Below, in pieces: positions 52,213 to 61,162 of a stretch of DNA of 64,000 nucleotides. Positions within the stretch are counted from its first letter, which is position 1; the number at the start of each line of letters is the position of its first letter. Position numbers and translations under genes: made by a program. Under the pieces are notes generated by a model, which worked only from the letters and a program-made list of their open reading frames with translations, ran no database searches and was not told the origin of the DNA. Origin of the DNA: Vampirovibrio chlorellavorus (lineage in GTDB: Bacteria > Cyanobacteriota > Vampirovibrionia > Vampirovibrionales > Vampirovibrionaceae); NCBI GenBank assembly GCA_003149345.1, contig QFWI01000008.1:62001-126000 (forward strand), written 5' to 3'.

Positions 52213-53624
52213 TAGCGATACCCCTCCTGTAGGTTCAGGCGTTGTCCCAGCGCCGGATTCTGTCCACCCTGACTCATGAGAGCCATCGGCGATGGACTGG
52301 CGCTGACATAGTTGAATTGTTGCCCATTCCCGGTGACAGGGGGGCTATACCCACCTCCCATTCCCGCATGAACAGGGACTGGCGGCATGGGCGAAGGGAC
52401 TTGAGGCATTTGCAACGGCGCTTGAGTTGCCGGTTGAGGCATGAATGACTGCGCTTGGGGCATCATGGGCGATGCTGATGATGCCACCGCTTCAGCGGGC
52501 GGCTGCGCTGGCTCCGCCGCCGGGACCGAGCGGGCTCGGGTCACCGGATCAATGGTCATAGCGCCGGGCGTTTTGTCAAACCCTTGTCCCAGGGTTTGGT
52601 TGCGCATGGAACCCAATAGGGAGGAAATAATGCCGGACTCCCCGCTGAGCCCGGTGGGGCGGTTGCTTAAGTCCTTTAGCAATGACATGACCTCTTCTGA
52701 GGGCTGTTGAACCCGCCCGGTCTGCAAGGCCAGCTCTCCGGCGGAACGCACCACAGCACTGGGGTCTTTCAGGATTTTTTCCATAAAGGCGTTCACATAG
52801 CGGCTGTAAGGCTCCCGTTTGGACAGGGTTGGATCCTGATCCAGGATTTTGAAAAGCTCCATGGCCGCATCGGCCCGAGTGTCCTCGGTTTCACTGTTCA
52901 GGCGCTCGTTGAGGGAACGAATCTGGTGATCATTCAGAGCGCCATCATCCAAAGGCGTGGTAGGCCCTTTGTTCTCGGCAGCCGGTGGTGTTTGTGGTGG
53001 CTGTTGTGGAGGCATCATCGGCGGTTGCTGAGGCGGCATGGCCTGGGGCTGTGGCTGTTGCACAGGAGCCTGCGCTTGAGCTTGCATGGGCCATGGCATC
53101 ATGCGGACCGGGGCCGGTTGCTGAATCGAACTGGGATGCAGCCCATACAGCCAGGGCGCCAGCAAATAGGGCGGTGGTACCGTAGCCGAAGGATCCAGCG
53201 AGTTTACGGGAAAACTGCTTGCCGTTTGATAGACCCGCTGAGTCGGGGCGCAGAGCGAGGGCGCCGCCTGGCAAGGGGTGGGCAAAGCCGATTCCGCTGA
53301 GCCATTGCCAAAGACGCCTGGAATCACATACGTGGTGGTGCGCATGGGCACCGTCTGTCTCAAAAGCTGATCGGGCGTGGGTAAATCATGCTCCACGGGG
53401 GAGGTCACGGTGGCCGCCTGTTGCAAATAGGGCGGACGGGGCATGCTGGGCAACTGGGTCATGCCCAGACTGCTTTGGCTGGGGCCATAAACACTGGCCA
53501 TCGGCAGCGTGGCTGGACGGCCATACGCGTAGGCCGGTGCCTGCGGATTGATTACAACGGGTTGCATGCCCATAATGCGTAGATGTCCCCAAATGTCCCG
53601 AATAAGGTGTGAACTTGTTTGCAT
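52212..53624 (-). CDS. Pro/Gln/Met-rich protein with central HEAT-like helical segment
   Basis: Not recognised overall. 470 residues: disordered Pro/Gln/Ala/Met-rich flanks (MMPWPMQAQAQAPVQQPQPQ; PAEAVASSASPMMPQAQS) around a folded helical segment at ~228-325 (LNDHQIRSLNERLNSETEDT, RADAAMELFKILDQDPTLSK, NAFMEKILKDPSAVVRSAGE, LALQTGRVQQPSEEVMSLLK) that reads like two or three HEAT-type repeats. No signal or membrane segment. First gene of a coupled pair with 51505-52212. Start may be 53624 or an internal ATG at 53573. Confidence 0.7.
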   Translation of the reverse strand: MQTSSHLIRDIWGHLRIMGMQPVVINPQAPAYAYGRPATLPMASVYGPSQSSLGMTQLPSMPRPPYLQQAATVTSPVEHDLPTPDQLLRQTVPMRTTTYVIPGVFGNGSAESALPTPCQAAPSLCAPTQRVYQTASSFPVNSLDPSATVPPPYLLAPWLYGLHPSSIQQPAPVRMMPWPMQAQAQAPVQQPQPQAMPPQQPPMMPPQQPPQTPPAAENKGPTTPLDDGALNDHQIRSLNERLNSETEDTRADAAMELFKILDQDPTLSKREPYSRYVNAFMEKILKDPSAVVRSAGELALQTGRVQQPSEEVMSLLKDLSNRPTGLSGESGIISSLLGSMRNQTLGQGFDKTPGAMTIDPVTRARSVPAAEPAQPPAEAVASSASPMMPQAQSFMPQPATQAPLQMPQVPSPMPPVPVHAGMGGGYSPPVTGNGQQFNYVSASPSPMALMSQGGQNPALGQRLNLQEGYR

Positions 53625-53706
53625 GAAACCAGTCGACCGGATTTTTTTGCTAGACCCTAAATAAACAACCCATAATTGTTCGGAGGCTGTGGACAGTATA
53701 AATTCT

Positions 53707-53842
53707 GGTCAGGCTGCCTTCACAAGACGTTTGTCACTGTTTGAGTACAGCGAGTTAAAATGGCAAATCTTGCCAGAAGCTATTCCACGGCTTGTCTAGG
53801 CTGTACGCAGTCTTGCAAAGGTGTTGTGAAGGCAGCCTTGCC
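53707..53842 (+). repeat. Dispersed inverted-repeat element, copy 5
   Basis: Arms GGTCAGGCTGCCTTCACAA and the complement of TTGTGAAGGCAGCCTTGCC pair with two or three mismatches. Interior GTTTGAGTACAGCGAGTTAA and CCACGGCTTGTCTAGGCTG match copies 1 and 4. Unlike copies 1-3, it lies between divergent genes, upstream of the response-regulator gene. Confidence 0.88.
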
Positions 53843-54060
53843 TAAATTTTATTGGGGAACATGGGGGAGGAAAAAAGAGACCTGCCGCCTGTTTAAGCGG
53901 ATTGGGGCTTCTTTTGGTACAATGAACGGGTATGTGCGCCTCAATCTCGGGGCCCCATACGATGCGCCGTCGGGATGGGTTGTCTATCGGCAACGCCTCA
54001 CACCTCCCCCGGCTCACACGACGAATTTACAAAGACAAACTGTTGCGGAGATTCTGGCCC

Positions 54061-54789
54061 ATGGTGAACATTCTGGTGGTAGATGACGACCCGGAAATTA
54101 TTGATCTGTTGCGCCTGGATCTGGAGCTGATGGGCTTTCACGTGGATTCCGCCAGTGACGGGCTGACCGCCCTGAAAAAAGCGGAAGCCAAGACGTATGA
54201 CCTGATTGTGCTGGATGTGATGATGCCAAAGCTGGACGGCTTTGAAGTGTGCAAGCGCATCCGGGCCACCCGGAGTTCGGCCAATGTACCCATTGTGTTG
54301 CTTACGGCCAAGGGGACGATCGAGGATAAAATCCGGGGCTTCAACGCCGGGGCCGACGATTATCTGGTCAAGCCCTTTGAGTTTCAGGAGTTGATGGTGC
54401 GCATGCGGGCCCTGTTTCGTCGCACCGGCACCCTGAACAAGGAAGTCAACACCCCCAAGAAGGATGAAGTCCTTTCGGCGGGCGAAATGCGCCTGATCCC
54501 CTCCTCTCTGGAGGTGGTGCTGAAGGGGCAAATCATCAAGCTGACCCCCACCGAGTTTGAAATCCTGTACTGCCTTATGCAGCACGTGGGCGAAGCCGTT
54601 TCCCTGGCCACCCTGCTCCAAGAAGTTTGGGGCTATGAGGCCGATGAGGACGTGCGTATGCTGCGGGTTCATGTGGGTGGGCTCCGCCAGAAAATTGAGC
54701 GAGATCACAAGCATCCGGTTCACCTGCAAACCGTGACCAATGTCGGCTACCGGCTTAACCCCTTTGTGGAGGCTGTTTCCACCCAGTAG
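54061..54789 (+). CDS. OmpR-family response regulator
   Basis: 242 residues from ATG 54061; the frame is open to 53932 but the receiver begins at MVNILVVDDDPEI. Receiver domain (1-120) with acidic pair DDD, phosphoacceptor Asp in LIVLDVMMPKLDG, Thr in VLLTAKG and Lys in DDYLVKPFEF. Winged-helix DNA-binding domain (~140-235) with IKLTPTEFEILYCLMQHVGE and RMLRVHVGGLRQKIE...NVGYRL. Overall look is close to cyanobacterial RpaA/RpaB-type regulators. Partner kinase encoded 120 bases downstream. Confidence 0.95.
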   Translation: MVNILVVDDDPEIIDLLRLDLELMGFHVDSASDGLTALKKAEAKTYDLIVLDVMMPKLDGFEVCKRIRATRSSANVPIVLLTAKGTIEDKIRGFNAGADDYLVKPFEFQELMVRMRALFRRTGTLNKEVNTPKKDEVLSAGEMRLIPSSLEVVLKGQIIKLTPTEFEILYCLMQHVGEAVSLATLLQEVWGYEADEDVRMLRVHVGGLRQKIERDHKHPVHLQTVTNVGYRLNPFVEAVSTQ

Positions 54790-54798
54790 GACAGTCGC

Positions 54799-54870
54799 CT
54801 TGTCTTTATTTTCTGTGTCTTTATTTTCTGTGTCTTTATTTTTCCCGTCTTTAGTTTCTCTGTCTTTACT
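54799..54870 (+). repeat. T-rich tandem repeats between regulator and kinase genes
   Basis: Five imperfect units of the form TGTCTTTATTTTC (13-15 bases), with variants TGTCTTTACTTTC and CGTCTTTAGTTTC. The minus-strand sequence resembles the A-rich repeat inside the uracil-DNA glycosylase gene. May vary in length. Confidence 0.8.
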
Positions 54871-54909
54871 TTCCACGGCCCAATCCCCACCAGCAAGAGC
54901 CCTCTTTTC

Positions 54910-56856
54910 ATGATTCGCTTCAATATGCCCAAGCTCAGGATTTATCAGCAGATTCTGATTTGCTTCGGCCTGATTGTCAGTGTGCCGCTGCTGGGGGCTA
55001 CCCTGCTGATCAACAACATCAACCAAAAAGCCCTGCGCAAGGAAATGGGTCGCTTTACCGAACACACCGCCAGGGCCTTGTATCAGGACTTTGACACGGA
55101 GATGAGCTGGCAAAAGCAGCAAGCCGCCATGCTGGCCCGTCTGCTTTCACAATCTCTGAGTGGCGCCCAGTCATTTAACCGAACGGCCCAACAGGTTATG
55201 GATTTGGATGCCAATATTTACGCGGTGGGACTTTACAATTCCCAGGGCAAGCAACAACAGTCTGTCTACCGGGATTTCCAGTCTATCAGCCCCGAATTGC
55301 GATTGCCCTTACAATTGAACCCCGGCAGCGGCAAGCCCCTGCTTCAAAACACCGAGGCCTCGGTCACCATCCGTTTTCAACCGTTTGAGGTCATTTATTT
55401 TGAAACCGGTAACCCGCAGGATAGCCCCTATTTCCTGCGGGCAGTTATGCCACTGGCCAAACAAGGCGGCTACTATGTGCATCAAAAAAACTTTCCGTAC
55501 CTGGAAAAACTGGTTCGCTCCAACAACTCCCTGTACGGGGCCTTTTACATCATCGATAGTAACGGCGTTATTATCGCCGGGCCCACCGGGGCCGATCAGC
55601 AGGAACGGATTCAGGGCAAGGATTACGAACAGTTTGCCAAAATCAGCCCGGGGGTGACCCACGAATTCTCCTCTCAGCCGCAGGCCGTCCGGCAAAAGGA
55701 CGGGGAAGAGGCCGACGAGCCGCCCCAAAAGCTGGCCAAGGTCATCGTAAAAATGCCCGAGATCAACTGGGGGGTGATCATCGAATCGCCGTATAACGTA
55801 AAGCTGAAGTACATCAACCGGGCTTCCACCCAAACCCTGTTGTTGGCCCTGGCCTGTCTGGGGGTCATGCTGTTGCTGGTACTGCCCTACATTCTGGGCA
55901 TCAGTCGTAACTTCCGGCAACTGATTAAAGGGGTGAAAGCCATGGGCGATGGCAACTACTTTCGCCGGATTCGCTTGCTAAGCAACTTTTTTACCCCTTA
56001 CGAGATTGTGTATCTGACCCTGGAATTTAACCGCATGGCCCGTAAAACGGCGGATTCCTGGCAGACCATACAGGAGGCCAATCAAAAGCTGGCCAAGATG
56101 GATGAATTCAAATCCACCCTGATTGACACGGTCAGCCACGAATTCCGCACCCCGCTGACCATTATCAAGGGGAACGTCTCCCGGCTGGGCCGTTATGACA
56201 CGGCCATGGATGTGGAAACCCGCCAAAAACACATCAAGGCCATTCGCCAGCAAGCGGATCGCCTGAGTCGGCTGGTGGAAGACCTGTTGGTCATTCCCGA
56301 TTTGGAAAAGGCCAACTTGCGGGTGTATCCCGACCGGGTGGATTTGGCCCTGTTGCTGGACAATTGCGTGCAGTTTATCCAGGCCAAGGAGCAACGGGAA
56401 ATAGAGGTCGAGTTTGCGGCGGAGGTGCAAGCCCCGTCCGTACTGGCCGATCCCGATCGGTTGGAGCAGATTCTATTGAACCTGATGGACAACGCCGTCA
56501 AATACTCTTTGGCGGAGACCCCGATTCGGGTCTCGGTGGAAGCGCAGCCGCCGGAGACGGATTCCGCGGCAGCCCCTCCCTGTTTGCGGATTCGGGTGGT
56601 TAATCAGTGCGATCCAGTGCCCTTGGAAAGCCTGGAGGAACTGAATAGCCTGTTTGAAAAGTTCAAGCGCCTCGATGACAGCCTGGTGCGGACTACCCGT
56701 GGCAGTGGACTGGGCTTGTTCATTACCCGTGGCCTGGTGGAAGCCATGGCCGGCACCATTGCTCTGGCCTATCAGGAGGGTTCTTTTGAGGCTTCTTTTA
56801 CTATCCCGGTTTATCAGGACAAGCCGGAGTGGGGCAGTCTTGAGCAGCCCGCCTGA
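54910..56856 (+). CDS. Membrane sensor histidine kinase
   Basis: 648 residues. Membrane span 1 (~12-34: QILICFGLIVSVPLLGATLL), extracytoplasmic sensor of ~265 residues with coiled helix and Cache/PAS-like features, span 2 (~304-328: LLLALACLGVMLLLVLPYIL), HAMP-like region (SRNFRQLIKGVKAMGDGNYF), dimerisation domain with phospho-acceptor His in DTVSHEFRTPLTIIKGN, and ATPase domain (N-box RLEQILLNLMDNAVKYS; G boxes VNQCDPVPLESLEELNSLFE, TTRGSGLGLFITRGLVEA). The ATP-lid DxGxG is replaced by NQCDPV, a common diverged G1 box; activity is likely but not certain. Cognate of the upstream regulator. Confidence 0.93.
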   Translation: MIRFNMPKLRIYQQILICFGLIVSVPLLGATLLINNINQKALRKEMGRFTEHTARALYQDFDTEMSWQKQQAAMLARLLSQSLSGAQSFNRTAQQVMDLDANIYAVGLYNSQGKQQQSVYRDFQSISPELRLPLQLNPGSGKPLLQNTEASVTIRFQPFEVIYFETGNPQDSPYFLRAVMPLAKQGGYYVHQKNFPYLEKLVRSNNSLYGAFYIIDSNGVIIAGPTGADQQERIQGKDYEQFAKISPGVTHEFSSQPQAVRQKDGEEADEPPQKLAKVIVKMPEINWGVIIESPYNVKLKYINRASTQTLLLALACLGVMLLLVLPYILGISRNFRQLIKGVKAMGDGNYFRRIRLLSNFFTPYEIVYLTLEFNRMARKTADSWQTIQEANQKLAKMDEFKSTLIDTVSHEFRTPLTIIKGNVSRLGRYDTAMDVETRQKHIKAIRQQADRLSRLVEDLLVIPDLEKANLRVYPDRVDLALLLDNCVQFIQAKEQREIEVEFAAEVQAPSVLADPDRLEQILLNLMDNAVKYSLAETPIRVSVEAQPPETDSAAAPPCLRIRVVNQCDPVPLESLEELNSLFEKFKRLDDSLVRTTRGSGLGLFITRGLVEAMAGTIALAYQEGSFEASFTIPVYQDKPEWGSLEQPA

Positions 56857-56949
56857 AATATACCAAACTCTGAAATTCAGCAAACAAAGTAGTCAACAAA
56901 ATGGCTTGTTACGGTTTAAAGCTAACGGCTTTCTCAACGGATTGATCAA

Positions 56950-58077
56950 ATGACTTTTACCCCTGCCACATCCAAGAAGCCCGCCGTGGCCCCACTTCCA
57001 GAAGTCGATTCTGCTCGTTTTTGGCCGCCTTTAAATCGCCGTCAGCCGCAAACCGTTCCGGCCACTGCACAGTCCACCCACTCCCACCCGCAAAAACATG
57101 GAAACGAAGACCCTTCCATCTGGCGGGACACGGCCCTGCGCTATCTGGGCTACGCCGATGAGGTGGGCGAATTCATGGGCCCCTATATGGGCGGATTGGG
57201 AAAGATGCTGGGGTATGGGATTTCATCGTTGTACGTGTTGGCCGATATGGGCACCACCTTGCCCCAGAAGTACCACGATGCCTCACCGGCGTTAAGCCGG
57301 GGACAGAAGATCAAGAAAACCGGAGCAGAGGCCCTGGATTTGGGCTTGTTCCACTATGTGGCCACCTTGCTGGTTCCCCCCATGCTGATTGGGAAAGGGG
57401 CCCATTGGGTGGATAAATTCGTCACCGCCGACAACACCTGGTACGGGAAAAAAGTCCAACAAAGCCCCGCCTTGAATGCTTGGGCCCAAAAGCGTTTGCC
57501 TTGGGCCAATCGGCAGTTACAACCGTTTTTGGCCAAACAGGGTCACGGGATTGCCAAGTTTATGGCTCCGGTTGAACGATGGGTACAGAAAAAAAATCCG
57601 CAAATCCTGAAGCGCATCCCCATTTTTGGGCAGTTGTTGGCGGATTTACCGGGCGATCTGGCCGCTATGCGAGGCTTAAACGACTTTCAGTTTGATGAGC
57701 AGAAAATCATTCGCCTGATGGCTCAAAAGCCAATCCCGGTGGCCATTGGCATTGGCTTGGTGCCCTTAATCGCCCATCCTTTTGACAAGTTGATGTTGAA
57801 AATTCAGGATTGGACCATCCGCCCGTTATTGGGTAAAAACAAACTGGAACGGGATGCCCAAGGGCGCTTAAAGTCCGTCAAAAATCCAACTTTCTGGGGG
57901 CACCCCCCTTCGGCGAAGCCAGCGGTTGAAGCCGCCGCGAAGGCCTCTCAACTCGTGGCTTATTTTCCCTTGAACCAGAGAAATCGGCCTTACCTGTCCT
58001 ATCCAACGCAAACCCGGTTTGGGATCTATCCGCCCACTGGCCCCTGGGGCTATTCCAGTCGTCCCCCCGTTTTTTAG
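56950..58077 (+). CDS. MTFP1/MTP18-like protein (mitochondrial fission process protein 1 homologue)
   Basis: 375 residues. After a ~55-residue Pro-rich leader the chain reads IWRDTALRYLGYADEVGEFM, then GYGISSLYVLADMGTTLP, a span DLGLFHYVATLLVPPMLIGK, and near 262-294 IPVAIGIGLVPLIAHPFDKL followed by MLKIQDWTIRPLL. From memory, human MTFP1 (MTP18) has YRDTWVRYLGYANEVGEAFR, SYGVASSYVLADAIDKG, VDTFVWQALASVAIPGFTIN and LTIPIIIHPIDRSVDFLLD with the same order. This is strong, multi-block similarity. The bacterial protein has an inserted segment (~160-260) and a Pro-rich tail. Likely an integral membrane protein of unknown role. Start ATG at 56950 overlaps no other gene; it follows the kinase gene by 93 bases. 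Confidence 0.8.
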   Translation: MTFTPATSKKPAVAPLPEVDSARFWPPLNRRQPQTVPATAQSTHSHPQKHGNEDPSIWRDTALRYLGYADEVGEFMGPYMGGLGKMLGYGISSLYVLADMGTTLPQKYHDASPALSRGQKIKKTGAEALDLGLFHYVATLLVPPMLIGKGAHWVDKFVTADNTWYGKKVQQSPALNAWAQKRLPWANRQLQPFLAKQGHGIAKFMAPVERWVQKKNPQILKRIPIFGQLLADLPGDLAAMRGLNDFQFDEQKIIRLMAQKPIPVAIGIGLVPLIAHPFDKLMLKIQDWTIRPLLGKNKLERDAQGRLKSVKNPTFWGHPPSAKPAVEAAAKASQLVAYFPLNQRNRPYLSYPTQTRFGIYPPTGPWGYSSRPPVF

Positions 58078-58562
58078 GGGCCATCGGCAAAGCAAAGCTC
58101 GCTGTCGTGGGCAATTCAAAAAAAAGCAGGCTGGCCCGTTTGGAGACTTGTGTTCCGCCAGACAAAGAAATGTGCGTCCCGTAAAACTGGCAAAGCCAGC
58201 CTAAGTCTTCTTGGGGCTGGGACTGGAACTCAGCAAGCACTTTTATAACGAGTAGGGGCGTTTTACTGACGGATTCGTGAAGTATTGTATGCGTCACGTT
58301 TCGACTGACGCTTCTGTTAAGTTGTTTAGTTGCCCTGAGTATCGTGCGTTATTCTTTAGTCTTAATGTTATTACTTAACTACAACAATACAGACATAAAA
58401 TTACTTGATTTAAACGTCATTTTTAAGAACAAGCAGTTATGACTGTAGTAATTGAGGTCGATTTTTGGAATCCTTCGAGAACGCAAAAAATAGCTACATG
58501 CATAGTAGACAGAGCGGCATTTTGAAGTTCTCAAAAAAGCGCTACAAAGAAGCCATTCGGGT
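58078..58562. other. AT-rich intergenic region
   Basis: 485 bases between convergent genes. From ~58300 to 58500 the sequence is markedly AT-rich (TTAATGTTATTACTTAACTA and similar). No ORF with a ribosome site, no repeat copy; possible remnant or transferred DNA. Confidence 0.4.
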
Positions 58563-59534
58563 TCAAGAAGCAGGCTTCCCGTAAACCGGTTTTAACTTCA
58601 GGGCGGAAGAACCGCTGGGGCGGGATGACTGTTGTTGTTCTTGCTCCCGCATGGCCAGAATATTCGCCCGACTCTGGGACAAATCGCTATCCCGATAGGG
58701 GATGGCGGCCCGACTTTGCAGGTAAAGCTGCTCCCAAGGTTCCAGGGGAATGGCATGCGCGTGAAAGTCCTCTATCGCTGTCGCAGCACTTAAGGCCAGC
58801 GTGGCCCCGGCTTTTTGGCCCAAGCCTCTGGTTTTCAGTACCTGAAAGCCCGCTTCCTGCAGGCCGCCCTGAACTGCAGCCGCAGTGCTGTAGGTCAGCG
58901 CCAAGCCCTGCCGATTCGTTAACAGGGCTTGATAATATCGGAACAAATCCACCGTCCACAGTTCAGGCATTTTTTGGGGAGAAAAAGGGTCATGGAACAC
59001 GGCATCAAAATCCCCTTGAACTTCAGGGAGGCAATGCCTGAGATCCTGAATCCAGAATTCAAACTGAATCGTGATTCCATTTACTACAGGCAGGGTAATT
59101 TGAGCAGGATCTCCATTTTTCTTCAAACCATCCAGCAACGTCCGATAATATATATTATGTTCTGATGAGGATGAATTTTGATTCAGGGCATCGAAGCAGG
59201 GAAGTGCCAAAACCCGGGGCAAAAATTGCATGATTTCCAGTGACTGCTCCACCGCAACTATAGAAAGCGCTATAGCACTTCTGGGCGACTCAGAGCGCTG
59301 ATGCTGTCGTAACAGCTCATTGATGAGGGCCCACGAATTATAGCCCATGCCGTAACAGGCATCTAAAATACGGATTTCCCCGGTCTTTCTGATTTTATCC
59401 AGCAGCCCGGAGGGCAGGACATAGTTATTGACCGCCTCCGTATAAGCGCCGGCCCGGTTGTGGCACAACTGCCCCACCGCCACATCCAGGCAGGAGAGCG
59501 AACCATCGGCGGTCTGGATCAGTTCATAAGTCAT
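58563..59534 (-). CDS. MnmD-type (MnmC methyltransferase domain) protein
   Basis: 323 residues, related to the SAM-dependent methyltransferase half of MnmC that finishes 5-methylaminomethyl-2-thiouridine at wobble U34 of tRNA. Markers: AYTEAVNNYVLPSGLL at the start, ILDACYGMGYNSWALI as SAM-binding strand-loop, and FDAVFHDPFSPQKMPELWTV, the signature of this family, followed by ALTYSTAAAVQGGLQEAGF. The FAD-dependent C-terminal oxidase half of MnmC is absent; instead there is a Gln/Ser-rich tail. A DUF-type MnmD alone is known in many bacteria. Some features could fit related DUF752 enzymes of unknown substrate. Confidence 0.85.
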   Translation of the reverse strand: MTYELIQTADGSLSCLDVAVGQLCHNRAGAYTEAVNNYVLPSGLLDKIRKTGEIRILDACYGMGYNSWALINELLRQHQRSESPRSAIALSIVAVEQSLEIMQFLPRVLALPCFDALNQNSSSSEHNIYYRTLLDGLKKNGDPAQITLPVVNGITIQFEFWIQDLRHCLPEVQGDFDAVFHDPFSPQKMPELWTVDLFRYYQALLTNRQGLALTYSTAAAVQGGLQEAGFQVLKTRGLGQKAGATLALSAATAIEDFHAHAIPLEPWEQLYLQSRAAIPYRDSDLSQSRANILAMREQEQQQSSRPSGSSALKLKPVYGKPAS

Positions 59535-59716
59535 GGGGAAATATCTTTCATAGCTAACCGTTCAGGACAAAGCACCAACGAGCCCTGAAACTGCCGAGTA
59601 TGGCCTGGGGCGGATCCTGTTGTATAGTCCTATTATCCTGCAAACGCACGAGGGGGACTCAAGTTTTCCGGGGCGACCCCGATAACGGATCCAGAGCCTA
59701 AAACCCCGAGTACCCC

Positions 59717-60958
59717 ATGAGCCCCGAACAAAAAAAATCGAAATGCCTCAGCCCCGGTCAATGGATACTGGTGGGATTGTCAGGCATGAGCATCTGCGGG
59801 GTCATTGCAAGTTGTATATTCTTTGCCCTATGGGTCTACTTTCCCCAGCAATACGCGGACGCCCAGTGGAAAGAGCCCTGGGTCAGCGACAACGTTAATT
59901 TGATGGACTTCAAGAGCGCCAGGCAATTCAGGCAGGCACAACTAACACTCAAAGCAGCAATCGTTCGTCAAGAGGAAGCCATGAACCCGATTCCCCGGCT
60001 CCTGCTGGCCGATTTGTTTGATATGACCGGAAAGATTTCGGCAGCACGGTTTTTCTATGAGGAAACCTTGCGTATCAGTGAGGGAAGCTGGTGGTCTCGC
60101 CTGATCATGAAGCCGCTGTCCAGCCATGCTTATGCCCAGCTGGCCCTTATCTACTACAAACAGAACAGACAGAAGGCCAGCCTGCAAGCCTTGCAAAAAG
60201 TAGACCTTGCTGATCAAACGGTTGAAAACCGGGCACTGTTGACCGCCTTGCGGGATACCCTGGAACATCCAGAGCGTCCGGAGTTTCATCTGGCGCTGGC
60301 CCACGAATTTAAACAGGAACTGATGCTGGATTTGGCCCAGCGGGAACTGGCGCTGGCCTCGAAACTGGGCGGGAGCCCGGCTTTGGCTATGGAGACCTCA
60401 CTGTTTCAGCATCTGGAAATGCCCAAAGAGCCCGGCAATTTGACGCCCCTGGCCCGTTACTATTTGCAAGCGGGAAATATCCTGTCTCACATTCAGAACC
60501 ATCAGGATGCCAAACATTTTTATATCAAGGCTTTACAGGAATCCCCCCACTTTGAATGGACGTTGCATGCCCTGGCCAACACGCATCAGGCCCTGGGGGA
60601 GTTGGCCACCGCCCGCCAGTACGCCCAGAACGCCTTGCGCTTGAACCCCTCGTTTTATCACCCCCATTTGCTGTTGGGCGATATTGCCCTGGAACAAGGA
60701 CGGTATGAGGAGGCCATTCAGCATTTTACGCAGGGGCGGCAAATTATGACACAATTGCCCGAGGACGCCCGCCTGGAACAGTGGATCAATGTTGAAAATC
60801 AGTTGGCTTATGCCTTTGAGCAATTAAAGCAAGCCCACAAGGCGAAAGAGCATTATTCTTCGGCCCTGAATGCCGCTCAGCAAAGTGAGCAAGGCTTTGT
60901 TGAGGCTGAATATGAATACGCCCAGGCGGGCTTGAAGCGTTTAAGCACTCAATTGTAA
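59717..60958 (+). CDS. Membrane-anchored TPR-repeat protein
   Basis: 413 residues: short basic N-terminus, one membrane segment (~16-42: WILVGLSGMSICGVIASCIF), then an extracytoplasmic or cytoplasmic array of TPR units (e.g. LADLFDMTGKISAARFFYEE, AYAQLALIYYKQNRQKASLQ, WTLHALANTHQALGELATAR, YHPHLLLGDIALEQGRYEEA, QLAYAFEQLKQAHKAKEHYS). ATG at 59717 has no strong ribosome site. Divergent from the MnmD gene. Function unknown. Confidence 0.85.
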   Translation: MSPEQKKSKCLSPGQWILVGLSGMSICGVIASCIFFALWVYFPQQYADAQWKEPWVSDNVNLMDFKSARQFRQAQLTLKAAIVRQEEAMNPIPRLLLADLFDMTGKISAARFFYEETLRISEGSWWSRLIMKPLSSHAYAQLALIYYKQNRQKASLQALQKVDLADQTVENRALLTALRDTLEHPERPEFHLALAHEFKQELMLDLAQRELALASKLGGSPALAMETSLFQHLEMPKEPGNLTPLARYYLQAGNILSHIQNHQDAKHFYIKALQESPHFEWTLHALANTHQALGELATARQYAQNALRLNPSFYHPHLLLGDIALEQGRYEEAIQHFTQGRQIMTQLPEDARLEQWINVENQLAYAFEQLKQAHKAKEHYSSALNAAQQSEQGFVEAEYEYAQAGLKRLSTQL

Positions 60959-61162
60959 TCCTTGCAAAATTTATTGTGGCAGGATTTATTGAGGCAGCCT
61001 GCTACTACGACTGTCTTAAAACCTGAGTTCTGTTTTGAAGTCTTTCTAAAGTTTTTAGTCTTTTTTAGTCATGAATCCAGTAGTCAAGCACACTATACGA
61101 TTGCCTCTTTTTTTATCCTGACTTACAATAGACTGGTATGACTAGAGGCGGACTTATTTCCC

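Noticed and set aside
53998..55122. 374-codon frame on the minus strand across the regulator and kinase starts
   Set aside because: Antisense to the response regulator gene and the tandem repeat; the KTENKDTENKD part is the translated repeat, not a protein domain.
58563..59534. Full-length bifunctional MnmC
   Set aside because: Only the methyltransferase part is present; no FAD-binding GxGxxG oxidase domain follows.
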